Notes under the pieces: model-generated
What the model saw: only the letters and a program-made list of their open reading frames with translations
Told to the model about the DNA's origin: nothing
The model's database searches: none
Part shown: positions 29,430-41,700 of the stretch, in pieces
How positions within the stretch are numbered: the first letter of the stretch is position 1
How the letters are laid out: each line of letters opens with the position of its first letter
Source of the DNA: Lamellibrachia satsuma
Taxonomy: Eukaryota; Annelida; Polychaeta; Sabellida; Siboglinidae
Direction of reading: 5' to 3'
Assembly: GCA_033239005.1 (NCBI GenBank)
Contig: BSQZ01000005.1
Location: forward strand, 1,082,501 to 1,146,500
Length of the DNA stretch: 64,000 nt
Made by a program: the position numbers and the translations under genes

Positions 29430-30560
29430 CCCCCCATTCATAACATTTTAAAGTAATAAGAACAGTCAATGTTAGTTAAACTTACCAATTATGATTTTGA
29501 TAGTTACAAATTCTTATTAGTTTATTCAAACAATGAATGTTAAACAACACATAAAACATGAAAGAATTAGCGTGATTAATATCACATTTAGGCAGAAATA
29601 TATTTCTTTGGTCTCGTAAAGTGTCACACTGAAGCAATATTTAAGTTGAGTAATAATTTGTACATTATCACTGATAACTTTTAATTAAAATGTTTCCTTG
29701 TGCTAGCTTAGTGGTGGTCTGCCTAATTCGCCATATATCATACATTTAGAAGTAGATTTGTTGACATGTAATACCATTCTACAGAATTCCAAGCTTTTCA
29801 ATGATGTCATAATTCTCATACCCCATACTTCACAACCATATAACAAAATTGGTACAACACTATGATCAAACAGTTGAAATATTATATCAATTAGAAGAAG
29901 TAATTGTCGTGACTTTTTAATAAAACTACACTTAGCTTTCTATGCTTGAACATATTGCCTTTGCGTAGCAAGAATAAACTTTTCATTATAATTTCCGTTG
30001 ACACCAAAATAAACATAGTCAAAACAAACGCCGAGGTATGTTCCATTGAAAGAGAATATATGAATGTTACGGGTTTTACCTTTAGGGAAGACCAAAGCTT
30101 AAGTCTTAGTACCTAACTAATTTGTAACTAATACTTTTCACAAAAAGTTACTTTAACTGAAAATTGTAATAACTAGACCCGGTCTACCCTAGATAATGTC
30201 AAGTCGATAAATTTAAGAAGCATAGCGTTTTTATGTCTCTGACATACGAGGTCCTGTCGCCAAAATGAGAGGTATCGGTTATATTCGAAACGGAGTCTAA
30301 CAAGCAACTGCCAGGTTATTGGAGCGCGTAATCACGGAGCGCTTCGAGCGTAAAACGTCACCCGCTTTTAACAAACAGTCCACGCAACCACGCAATCGAC
30401 GCCGCATACATAACAAGCTGTGTGCGAAGGCGATATCTCACAGATACAATGAGATGGAATATGCTCAAGTGGCAATTGGTTGTGAGTAAATAGTTAATTA
30501 TAATATATCATAATAAGTTAAATAAATATGAAGACAGTTACTAGATCCGCCCGACGTCTA
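29430..30560. other. Intergenic, no gene recognised
   Basis: AT-rich sequence. A short segment at about 30165-30200 (aataactagacccggtctac) echoes the composite repeat. Nothing else could be supported. Confidence 0.5.
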
Positions 30561-30569
30561 ACAACCGGG

Positions 30570-30850
30570 AAACATCCTGACCGCAGTCGCAGACAGAAGA
30601 TGCAAACTAAGTCTAAGATGGTATGGACACGTCACAAGATCTACTGGCCTGGCAAAAACCGTCCTGCAAGGCACAGTGTGAGGGAAAAGAATGAGAGGCA
30701 GGCAGAAAAGAACTGGAATGACATCAGAGAATGGACAAGCCTCGACTTCTACGAATCACAAATGGCAACAAAAGACCGGCAAAGGTGGAAACAGATTGTG
30801 CGATTATCGTCAGAGGTGCCCCAACGATCACAGACGGTTACAGGATAGGT
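30570..30850 (+). pseudogene. RTE-type LINE C-terminal remnant
   Basis: The open frame includes DRSRRQKMQTKSKMVW, NRPARHSVREKNERQAEKNW, WTSLDFYESQMATKDRQRW and SEVPQRSQ. It parallels the minus-strand remnant at 58219-58593 ([41 protein letters not shown]). Both are the tail of the same LINE family. The RT domain is absent. Confidence 0.7.
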
Positions 30851-30868
30851 CAAGGTCAAAAGTCGAAT

Positions 30869-30916
30869 TGGTCGTAAAGTTACATTAAGAGCGTTTCATG
30901 AGTCAACTTACGACCA
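30869..30916. repeat. Short inverted repeat GGTCGTAA / TTACGACC
   Basis: GGTCGTAAAGT and ACTTACGACC flank about 26 bases that include TTTCATGAGTC. Similar TTTCATGAGA and GTCGTAAATTTACG motifs recur near 34189-34225 in reverse orientation, suggesting small foldback-element ends. Confidence 0.55.
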
Positions 30917-31269
30917 GTTAGACGTTGCCTTTTAGTCGTAACTTTACGCTTGAGTTTAGCAGTCGTAAACTTACTCGACTAGGACCGTAAGTTCGAGGTC
31001 TCGTAATTTCAAGCGTTTGTTTAGATTTTCTTCCGCGGTTTACACAAAAGTCTTTGTTATTAATTGTGCCGATTATTCACACAGTACAATGGCGATATTG
31101 TGAACTATAACCACATGTCTCCAATTACCGAACACAATTGTTTAGCCCTAGCCTAGGGCTAGGCTAGGTGAAATGAAAAATGTAGCCGCAATGTCATGTT
31201 TATACTCGTTGCCCATGACCATGTTACTGTTAGGGTCATTGTTTATCTATTTAATACAATATGCCATTA

Positions 31270-31420
31270 AAAACCTTCGCCAAAGATATTGATATTCAAA
31301 ATCATTAACAATTATTTCATCGATTATGTGCAACCAGTTTGTTAGAAAAGTTGTTTTTGAATGAAATATTTACGATTATCGAACGACGAAAACATGCTTC
31401 GCGAACGTCGACAGGGCACA
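31270..31420 (+). repeat. Dispersed repeat, copy a (pair with 33515)
   Basis: ATCATTAACAATTATTTCATCGATT, then GTTAGAAAAGTTGTTTTTGAATGAAATA and ATCGAACGACGAAAA, match 33548-33672 in direct orientation with about 20 percent divergence. Confidence 0.7.
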
Positions 31421-31839
31421 AAATTGCTACGCTTGGTCGAATGACGTCGCCAAAAGACGCCACTCGACAACATTACTAACTTTCAGAAACCTCACAGCAT
31501 GTCTAGACTTAAAAAAACATTTCAGTACCCAAATCACTCGATCCTTGTTCAAATCACCCAATCCTTGTTCACTTCATTTAAGTACCTAAATCACTCGATC
31601 CTTGTTCACTTTCCCCAATAATTATTACTTTACGAAAATGATTTAGTTTTACCTATTTTGTCTTTGATGTGTCATAAAGACAGTTATGTTGAATAGTATA
31701 TGAGGCTGGTTTCATGAGATGACGCAATTCATTCCAATTTGTTTAGTCAATCATTTTAATTCCAAATTAATCATATATGTTCCTAGACCTAGGGCTAGGG
31801 CCTAGGCCAGGGTATCATTACATTTCTGTGTTGATATGT

Positions 31840-31990
31840 GTAAAATTTGACCAATTTTTCTAGATCATCTGGTAATTTTTTATCTCCATCTTTTAATTTT
31901 TTTACCTTTGTGTCGTCCACGAATTTCAGTACTTTACTTGATATATCATCTTCCATGAACACCTTCAAACGGTGACAGGACATTAGCCCT
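31840..31990 (-). pseudogene. CR1-like RT fragment, very short
   Basis: On the minus strand DDISSKVLKFVDDTKV and KLKDGDKKLPDDLEKLVKF match the block after RT motif C of the LINE at 22.3 kb (NVLKFADDTKLF, DGDKQHLQNDLDRLVKW). The catalytic box reads VDD instead of ADD. It is isolated and truncated at both ends. Confidence 0.75.
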
Positions 31991-31999
31991 CTAGGCCTA

Positions 32000-32941
32000 G
32001 ACAATATCATCTACGCTAGTACCCCCAACACTCTAGACATTGCCATGAACGTCACTTGGCAACCAACCTGACATCCGGAGGGGGTCTTGCCTAGCGAGTA
32101 GATTGCTCACTAGTTGTGCTAAATATATTATTCAATATACTATTTGTTAACTAATTTATGTACAATGTTATCATAAGAGTGGATATTTTAAGAGTGGACA
32201 TTTTAGTAAAATGTTGATATCTGGTAAAAATTAAATGGCAGATGTTATCGCGATGAAATATAATGTCCGGGGGAAAGTCCTAGAACCCTTTCAAACATGT
32301 TCTATTCAGATCAATTTGGGTACATCTTTTAAATTGTATTAACACTAGGCAATTAATTATATTCATACCGGGTAGGTTTATTTGAAAATGTCCTTTGAAT
32401 GTGATATTTAGTCAGTTATTCAAAGTATGCAAATCAACATCAAATCATTTGTTTTATTGTTTATTTGGGTATCCAAAAAACTATAATATAATTTGAATTT
32501 AACTAAAAAAAGTCCTTTGAATGTTACATTTTTGTCACGTAAATGATTTTGATTCATTTTTGTTACTAAAATTTACAATAGGTAAAATAGATTATTTGAT
32601 GTTGGTTTGTTGTATATGCTTACTTGCCGGACGGGGCTGTACATGTGTTCAGTTCCTGTCTGGTTTGCTTTGAGGAGCTCACATTCCTGTTAATGTTCTT
32701 CCCAAAGTGGCTGCGTGATAAGCAGTCCACTTTGCAATAAAAAACGTCATTTATTTGGCCTGTTTCAATTCACTGCTACATCGGACTTGTGTTGGTTATT
32801 GCATAAATGCTTAATTTGAGTAATTGCCCAAGTTACACAATAATAACAATAACCACAACTTAATATTTCAATTGTTTCATTGAATTCAGAACGTGGTCAC
32901 CAAAAAAATGCCATCACAGCAGAAAGAGCCAGACAGTACAC

Positions 32942-32945
<4 letters not shown>
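32000..32945. other. Intergenic, no gene recognised
   Basis: AT-rich DNA with no element or ORF that I can support. TTTTGGTATCC-like and TTTGAATGT segments repeat loosely. Confidence 0.45.

Positions 32946-32946
<1 letters not shown>

Positions 32947-33036
<90 letters not shown>
32947..33036. repeat. (TA)n microsatellite
   Basis: Ninety bases of pure TA. Confidence 0.97.
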
Positions 33037-33037
<1 letters not shown>

Positions 33038-33514
33038 AATATGCTAAACGCGTAATATAAACATCGTCCTGCTCTTACATTGTGCGGCTACGTTAGTTTA
33101 TTTTGTTTATCGTGTAGCTAAAATAACTTAATATGTCTAGCAATATGGCTTGGTTTTTCATTCGGCGACACGAACCCGTCAAGATCAGCTCTTCTGAAAA
33201 CATAAAAGTCGTACACGTTCGGTAATTCACGTACAAAGTATGTTCATTACATTTATACAATTTGTCAGTATCACACACAGTTGTGTGTGTATATAATTAT
33301 AATTCACCCAATTCTGTCGTACGAAAGTTGTGAGACGGCTGCGCTCGGTGGAGAAACAATGATTTTTACATCAAATGTAATGTAATGACTGTTAGACTCA
33401 AAAGATGTAATGACTGTCAGACTCAAAAGTGACATTGTCAGTGGATTTACGAGACAAACCAATCGTGGTGAAAAATGTTGGTATACTTAATACTTTGGTA
33501 TAATACGCCATTTT

Positions 33515-33685
33515 AAGACATCTTTGTGCAAAAGATTTATATTCTAAATCATTAACAATTATTACATCGATTGAGTGCAAACGAATTGTTAGAAGCATTG
33601 TTTTTCGGTGAAATACTTTGTCTAAGACCGAGTCTTAGATAATCGAACGAGGAAAATAGCTCGCGAAAATGTCGAATTTTAGCGT
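33515..33685 (+). repeat. Dispersed repeat, copy b (pair with 31270)
   Basis: Homologous to 31270-31420, with an extra 20-bp palindromic segment (AAGACCGAGTCTTA) inserted between GAAATACTTTG and TAATCGAACGA. Confidence 0.7.
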
Positions 33686-34259
33686 TGTCAGTGTTGTAGT
33701 TTAAAAAAATGTAAATATAATGTCGCTTGTGGAATTTGATATTTCAATGTATGTGTAGACTAGACACACCACACAATTCAACGGCAATGTAATGACAATG
33801 TCAATGTTATTATAATTATACAACTACAAGCCATACGTTTCTCGGCGGCTCCTTGTCAGTGTTCATTTTGATGGAACAAGAGTGACGCCCGGTTGCATGT
33901 CACAAATTGATACTAACCTTCTGTACGATTAGTGTCTAACCGCCATTCTCTCAACTGTGCATCGCATAAAGAACTTGCATGTTTATCGTAGAATTTGGTG
34001 GTAGCATTCTGCATCGAAACACTGATCCATCAATGGCGAATCTCCGTGCCCTAACCAAATCACCTAAGACTAAGTCCTAACTAGGTTAATTCTGCGCGGA
34101 TGTAGTTACGACAGGGCGTAATTTGTCTCGTGAAACCGGTCGGAAACTACGCCAGTGAGTAGATCTTAATTACGCCCAATATCAATCTTAGTAGGTCGTA
34201 AATTTACGCCGTCTCATGAAACCGGGTCGGGATATCCTACCCGCGTTCCAGCCACCGTA

Positions 34260-35868
34260 GAGCCGTTCTCAGCGGTCCAGCCAAGACACCGGAGATTCGC
34301 TCTCGATGGTACAGCCACTGGGGAGCCGCATTCAACCATGTTGCTACCTCGGAGTCACTATAGACGGTACATCCTCCACGGAGTCGCTCTCGACAATACA
34401 TCCTCCTGGGAGTCGCTCTCGATGGTACATTCTCCGGGGAATCACTCTCTATGGTACATTCTCCGGGGAATCACTCTCTATGGTACATTCTCCGGGGAAT
34501 CACTCTCTATGGTACATCCTCCAGGGAATCACTATCTACGGTACATCCTCCGGATAGTCTCTATCTACGGTACATCCTCCGGAGAGCCATTATCTACGGT
34601 ACATCCTCCGGGGAGTCACTCTCTACGGTACATCCTCCGGGGAGTCGCTCTCGACGGTACATCTTTCGGGGGGGTCACTCTCTACGGTACATCCTCCGGA
34701 GAGTCACTCTCTACGGTACATCCTCCGGAGAGTCACTCTCTACGGTACTTACTCCGGGGAGTCGATCTTGACGGTGCAGCTTCCGGGGAGTCACTCTCTA
34801 CGATACACCCTCCGGAGAGTCACTCTCTACGGTGCATTCTCCGGGGAATCACTCTCTACGATACACCCTCCGGGGAGTCACTCTCTACGGTACATTCTCC
34901 GGGGAGTCGCTCTCGACGGTGCAGCTTCCGGGGAGTCACTATCTACGGTACATACTCTGGGGAGTCACTCTCGACGGTGCAGCTTCCGGGGAGTCACTCT
35001 CTACGGTACATACTCAGGGGAGTCACTCTCGACGGTGCAGCTTCCGGGGAGTCATTCTCTACGGTACATACTCCGGGGAGTCACTCTCGACGGTGCAGCT
35101 TCCGGGGAGTCGCTCTCGACGGTATATACTCAGGGCAGTCACTCCCCACGGTAGATCTTCCGGGGAATCACTCTCAACGGAATATCCTCCGGTGAATCAC
35201 TATTGACGGTACGTCTTCCGAGGAGTCATTCTCGATGATACATCCTCCTTGAATCACTCTCTACGGTACATCTTCCGGGGAGTCACTCTCTACGGTACAT
35301 CTTCCGGGGAATCACTCTCTACGGTACATCCTCCGGGGAATCACTCTCTACGGTACATCCTCCGGGGAATCACTCTCTACGGTACATCCTCCGGGGAATC
35401 ACTATCTACGGTACATCCTCCGGGGAATCACTCTCTACGGTACATCCTCCGGGGAATCACTCTCTACGGTACATCTTCCGGGGAATCACTCTCTACGGTA
35501 CATCTTCCGGGAATCACTCTCTACGGTACATCCTCCGGGGAATCACTCTCTACGGTACATCCTCCGGGGAGTCACTCTCTACGGTACATCTTCCGGGGAT
35601 TCACTCTCTACGGTACATCCTCCGGGGAATAACTCTACGGTACATCCTCCGGGGAATCACTCTCTACGGTACATCCTCCGGGGAATAACTATCTACGGTA
35701 CATCCTCCGGGGAATCACTATCTACGGTACATCCTCCGGGGAATCACTCTCTACGGTACATCTTCCGGGGAATCACTCTCTACGGTACACCCTCCGGGGA
35801 ATCACTATCTACGGTACGTCCTCCGGGTAGTCATTCTCGGCGGTACAGTCCCGGGGAGACACGCTCGG
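34260..35868 (+). repeat. 29-bp minisatellite, about 55 copies
   Basis: The consensus is GGGGAATCACTCTCTACGG followed by TACATCCTCC. The left half (34260-35230) is diverged and mixes GAGTCGCTCTCGACGGTGCA variants. The right half (35240-35800) is much more uniform, which suggests recent expansion there. Because 29 is not a multiple of three, three repeats make an 87-bp frame-neutral unit and all three forward frames stay open. The resulting open frames of up to 285 codons are artefacts. Confidence 0.96.
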
Positions 35869-36504
35869 TTGACGCTCAGGCCACTAGTATTAAATCGCAT
35901 GGACACCAGGCGAGACAGGACAAATGATTCCAACCGTTCAGAAATATCCTGGGTACCCCACTCAATGTCTGGTAAAGAGGAGGGTCCGTTGAAGGCAGGT
36001 ACTACTGTATACCTCATAGAATATTTGTATTTTGACAATGTTAAAGCATGTACAAGTAGAATTCCGCAAACTTTGTTTTTTTACAAGTTGGTGGAACTGT
36101 CTCGTTTTTTCTGGCCTTGCCCATATGTGAGTTTTCGAGAGTGTCAAACCTACGCCACCAAATGTGGGGGTCTCACAGGTCACTAAAAGCGAGGGTGTCA
36201 CATGTGAACAAAGGTACGTGATGGAGTCACACGTTATCACAGGCGATTGTGTCACAGGTAACGCAAACTTTATTAATTACCCGAATGTCGGGCAAACGCC
36301 CGGGTTTCTGTAACAATGAAAAGTTTTAAATCACTAAATGATTCTGGACATGCTCTCTTTGGATAGTCTCGCTTATCTGATTCTCGCTCGGCTTCGTGAA
36401 TTCGCCGAGAAGAGAGTCCAGATGCAGAGGCGTGGGGCGTATTCTTTTTGACGTCAGCGGAGACACTGGAGTCGGAGAATGCGGAGATGGTCAACTAGAA
36501 TAGA

Positions 36505-36815
36505 GTTCGGAGAGGGTGGCATACCGGTTAGAAGACCGGACTCTCAATCGAGAAAACCCGGTTTCGAATCCCATTGCGGTCGCTTCAAACCTTTGGCAAG
36601 TTTGATCACCCCACGTTGCCACAGTTCATTCAGCTGTATAAATGAGTACCTGGCAATACAGACAGTGGAGGAAATGTCAATGAATAGTCTTCGCGCAATT
36701 GCAGCATGGCTGAATGCTTTCCAGAGAAGTTGAGATGGCCTTGGAATGAACAGGTCTGCCAGGGGTGAAGTGTAAAGCGCTTTGATCGGTCCTACGGACG
36801 TACCTTTAATTAGCT
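36505..36815 (+). mobile_element. tRNA-derived SINE
   Basis: A box-A-like segment (GTGGCATACCGGTTAGAAG) is followed by box B (GGTTTCGAATCCC). A body with TATAAATGAGTACCTGGC comes next, then a tail AATGAACAGGTCTGCCAGGG and GTAAAGCGCTTTGA. The tail type (AAAGCGCTTTGA, CGCTATATAA) is widespread in animal SINEs that share LINE 3' ends. A second copy lies at 50320-50610, with tail-only copies at 7468 and 41370. Confidence 0.85.
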
Positions 36816-36879
36816 AATTACAATGTCATCCGAGCATTTGACTAATTCATAAAATAAGAGTTAACTTTTATCAGATGAG

Positions 36880-37412
36880 AAATACAAAGATGGCATCGAA
36901 AATGTGCAAAGACGCGCAACAAAGCAGCTTCCTTGTATGAAGAATATTCCTTATGAGGAAAGACTTCAGAGATTGAAACTTCCTACACTTGCATATAGAC
37001 GAACTCGTGGTGATATGATTGAGGTATATAAACTGCTCCATGGGAAATATGACAATGATGTGTCTAACATTATTAAGCTGCACAAAGACAGTGCTACAAG
37101 GGAAGGAACAAGGGGTCATAGCTTGAAATTGTTTATAGAGCGTACTTGTACAAATGTTAGAAAAGAAAGCTTCTCACTTAGAGTTACCAGATTATGGGAC
37201 GATCTACCGGAAGTAGTTGTAACTGCCCCAAGCGTCAACGCATTTAAAAACCGTCTAGATAGACATTGGAGTACTGAGGAGTTTCTCTACAACTACAAAG
37301 CTGCCTTGCCAGGAAGTCGTAGAGCATTCCAAGGGAAAGTTCAAGATCTGACCAAAGAGGCCACCGCCTACGGTCACGAAGAACCTAAGTAAACCTAAGT
37401 AAGTAATAGTGG
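36880..37412 (+). pseudogene. CR1-like LINE C-terminal fragment with (TAAG)n end
   Basis: A 162-codon open frame reads RRATKQLPCMKNIPYEERLQ, TRGDMIEVYKLLHGKYD, SFSLRVTRLWDDLPE and VNAFKNRLDRHW. It parallels the C-terminal ORF2 part at 21584-21937 but is clearly another subfamily. It ends with CCTAAGTAAACCTAAGTAAG, a short 3' tail repeat. The frame is open from the 5' break onward, so this insertion is relatively young. Confidence 0.85.
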
Positions 37413-37414
37413 CG

Positions 37415-38750
37415 CCACATCATGGAATCGGGGCTAGTTTCGCCGGAGCCGCAAGTGGCGCTATAGACGAAACGAGAAGAGCAGCAACGCAGCGTTTCGC
37501 AAAACTATTGATTGATATTTACAAAATTATTCATGCAAATATAAAATTAGCGTGATTGATAAAATAATTGTCACATTTTTTGCAGTTTATATTTTATTGT
37601 AATAACAGTGTGAAAATAATTGTGTATTTTCAGTGGTTAATAATAAGTGAACATTAGCTTACAATTTTTTTTCCCGAATGCAATGTTTTCCTTAGAAATG
37701 GTTGTAAATAACATTACCGTGTCATTTTAATCGTTTTTGTGAGCGCAGTATCTGACTTTTAGTTTGCAGGTCCCCGTGGGACTGTACTAAGCTAAAGTAA
37801 GACAATGTTAATGTATTACTATCTTTTATTTGCACATTTATGCTATTTAAATTAACTTTTACGCTACATTGCCCTATTTTCGCTCACATTCCTGCCGTTC
37901 TATATTAATTTTAAATAATTGTATACTTTAGTTTTAAATTCCTGAACTTCACATTAGATTAAATTGCTCAGATGTGCAGCAGTAGATTTTTTGGGATAGT
38001 TTTTAACGATGAAAAGTTTCAGTGACAGCTAAAATTGCGCTGACGCGCAAGAAGTGCCCGGCCTTTTACAACTCGTTCTAAACTTGTATTTTATGTATTT
38101 ATCGTGCGCATTTCACCAAGTAAACTATATATTTCCAGAAAGGGGAGACACTTTTCTATTTAACTCCAGATACGTAAAAGTCAGGTAACATAACTTACTT
38201 TCACTAACATATATGCATGTTGACAATTATCCAACGCATTTATGCTGGTAAACGTATGACACAGTCACAGCGACAGCCAAATGCAATTGTTTTGCAGAAT
38301 CAACGAATTTTGGATGCATGGCATTTCATTGTAAAATAGGTTGTTTGTGTATTGGTCTCCTATATAGGATAGTAGTGATAATCCAATGGGCTACCTGTTT
38401 TTTTTTAATGGAGATCTACCTGTTTTTTAATGGAGATCCATATAAAATATCACACAGTCTTGCTTACATTTCCCTATCCCTGCAAAACATCAAAACAAAA
38501 TTGAATTTTATGAGCTTCTTTTTCGATTTCTCTGCAATTTTTTTTAACTTCCTTTTTGGTTTCTCCGCAAATTTGTATGTCCCATTTATGATTATATTAC
38601 AAAACCATAAATATATCTGCATAAATAAGATATCTTTCATGCAGTTTGTCCAGTTTCAAAGAATTCATGTATGAATGTGTTTTGAAACATTAACATAATA
38701 TGACATTTAAAATGATTTTTCTCCTTTTTCGTGGTGAAGACTACTCCATC
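37415..38750. other. Upstream region of BBS2, no feature recognised
   Basis: AT-rich DNA containing T-runs and a small duplicated ATGGAGATC segment (38408-38440). The BBS2 promoter must lie in or before this stretch, but I see no convincing TATA box or initiator. The 5' UTR cannot be delimited. Confidence 0.4.
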
Positions 38751-41700
38751 ATGCTGGTGCCAGTGTTTACACTCAAACTAAACCACCGGATGAACCCACG
38801 CATGGTTGCCCTTGGTTACTATGATGGCAAGCATCCCTGCCTGACATGTGCAACGACAGCCGGCAAGGTACAATTTTATTGACATTCATTGGGAAAAATA
38901 AACTATAGGTACACAATGATTATATCTGCATGTTTCACACTTAAATTTCATGAGTAAGCGTGATATTTTTTTCGACACATCTCTGGGGGAATTCCAAATG
39001 TAACCATTTTGACTTTGAAATACGATTTGCATGTTTCATTAACTGATTATTATTGGATTAATGAATTATTTATACTGTTCTTGTTACAGTGTATAAAAAG
39101 GTTTACTGACGTTCGTGTTTGCATAATAATTTTCTAACTATAAGTAAAATTAATTGGTCCGCTATTGTTGTAACACAAAATTAAGGTTTTTGTTTGATTT
39201 TGATTCTTAGTTTTTAGCTTATACATGTTGAATATATAGATTGATCACATATCAATATTATTACAACATAGTATCATTGAAGCTAATTTAATAAGGCTAA
39301 ATGTATCTTACTATCTTTTCATTAATTATGATATGCCTGATTATTTCAGATCTTCATTCATAATCCCCACTCGCGGCCAGCCCAACAAGGCGGACGTATC
39401 ATGGCCGCCCAGGACAATGACATCAACCTGCTGAACATTAACCAGACTGTCAGTTCTCTAACGACCGGTCAGCTACAGCCAAACAGCGATCATGATGTCT
39501 TGGTTGTGGGCACTCATACCAATCTGCTCGCGTATGATGTTGAAAACAACTCGGATCTCTTCTATAAAGATGTATGTCAATGTATAATAGAAATAATTAT
39601 GAATATAATAAAAATTATGAGAAATGTGATAAAAATTATAGATAATACTGCAGCTATAACAAAAATAGTTTCACATTCATTTCTAGTAATATCTTCAGAA
39701 TTGCCAGATGTTTATTTGTATTTCTCTGTATAACTCAAATATTTGTTGTCTGACTGCAGGGCATCTTGTGACTGGTGTTGCCTGGCCGGAGTAATAGACT
39801 ATGACAATTCTATATCAGAGAAATAAAACCACATTTCATTGCATCGACAGTTAAATGTACCTCGGTATCTATACTTAAATGTACCTTAGTATCTATACTT
39901 GTATATGTATTAATGGATATGACATGCATGCATTATAGTGACAACCATGATGCTACTGTCGACACATGTTAATGCTTTTATAACACACATCACCAGATTA
40001 TTGTTAGAAAAGTAGTGAAATATATATATTTTATCACCACCTCCTAGTAGTCATGCAGTTTATGGCGTTTTATTTTTGTAGACTCCAGATGGGTCCAATG
40101 CTTTGATCATCGGTCAACTGGGGAGTATAGAATCTACCATGGCCATTGTTGGTGGCAACTGTTCGCTACAGGGCTATGACGCATCAGGCAATGATGTCTT
40201 CTGGACTGTATGTTGATACTATGTTATTAGTTGATATTTTGTTAATAATTTTTATCCCTAAGATATCTTATTTGTAACAGTTTACACTAACTTTGTGGAA
40301 GATATTTGCAGTTCATTATTTGAGCATTAAAGTTTTCTAAGTCCAAGTTTGGTTTAAAGCCAACATAAGCAGTAATTTTTGTATTGGAGAAATACATGTC
40401 CTTGAGAATCACCTTCACCTATCCTCTTCAGGCCCAGTGGCCCATAAGGCCGAAGTGCATCTCCTCCAGCTCGCTGTCAGCTGCTACAGTGTACACGTCT
40501 GGCTTCGTTCCAGCTGTTCCACCCCAGTACACGTCTTTCATTTTCAATAGTTGATCATTAATTAAATTACAGTTAACTCATAAATTTTTCAATTAAATTA
40601 ACCTCACACAATTCCAGTCGGATGTAGAAGTTTCATATATTCATTGAAATGAAACAAAAAACAATGTCACTGTCACATAACACAGTCTGGTTATCCCATA
40701 GTAGACCCATACTGCTTGGCTGCTGCTTGGTGGACAGTTAATTATTGGCTCAAGGATAATATGTTTTTCACACTTGGTGTGTAAGCAAGCTACCAACTAA
40801 GAAAAACTTGGAAAAGTTGATATAAGCCCCTGGATTTTGTTCAAACACATTACCCAGCATGGCAGGCTGACAGCTTGGGTTGGGAGATGGCAATGATTAA
40901 TTGATTGATTGACTGATTGATTCAGATGTTAAAGTCTGTTTAGTGCTGGAAGCCTGAAACCCTTATCCTGCTTAATTCAGTGAAGAAACGAATAGGCTTG
41001 TGTGAAAAGGATAGATGGCTGGTGAACCTGGCTTCAAATGACCAGTTAGCCATGCAGCAGTCACACTGTCACAATGTCTCCTGCTAATAGTGCTAAAGTT
41101 CATTGACTGTCATGATTCAGATACTAAACGATTTTATCAGCACTGTTAAAAAATAAATCAATAAATAAAACTGCATGTGAAAGACTGAGCATGATGCTTG
41201 TCAAAGTCCCATTATGTCAAAATACAGAATTTTGGTGTGATTGAAATGTTCAATTGTAATAGCAAAGTAATATCTCAATTACTATTGCATTGCATTCTGT
41301 TCCATCTATTACTATTACTTGAACAATTGTAATCGTTACTATTACATATTACTATTTCCCCAGGCCTGGTATTGGAATGAACAGGTCTGCCAGGAGGTGA
41401 AGTGTAAAGCGCTTTGAACAGTCCCAGCAACTGAGTACTGCTATATAAGAACCAGCCTTTACCTATGATCATGCAAACAGTACATGTTCTGTAAGTGGAT
41501 GTGGCTCTGTCGCACACAGCTTTTTATTCATGTTTCAGGTCACTGGAGACAACGTGTGCTGCCTGGCGCTGCTAGATTTTAATAATGATAGCCAATATGA
41601 GGCAAGTCTGTGACCTTTGATATGACACTCTGCTGTACCGGTAGACAGATGTCATACCTAGTATTACTTACATCTTACAAGTTTCAACAAACGTTGCTGT

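Noticed and set aside
34306..35632. Three overlapping open frames of 106 to 285 codons
   Set aside because: The 29-bp minisatellite has no stop in any forward frame, so frame openness carries no coding signal.
38805..38819. GTTGCC-CTT-GGTTAC, resembling an RFX X-box of ciliary genes
   Set aside because: It lies within the first coding exon of BBS2, where the codons VALGY are conserved, and the right half departs from the RGYAAC consensus. I could not find a better X-box upstream.
40395..40560. Segment with GGCCCAGTGGCCCATAAGGC in BBS2 intron 3 as a possible exon
   Set aside because: BBS2 exons 3 and 4 join in frame without it and its translation shows no BBS2 similarity. It may be an old repeat.
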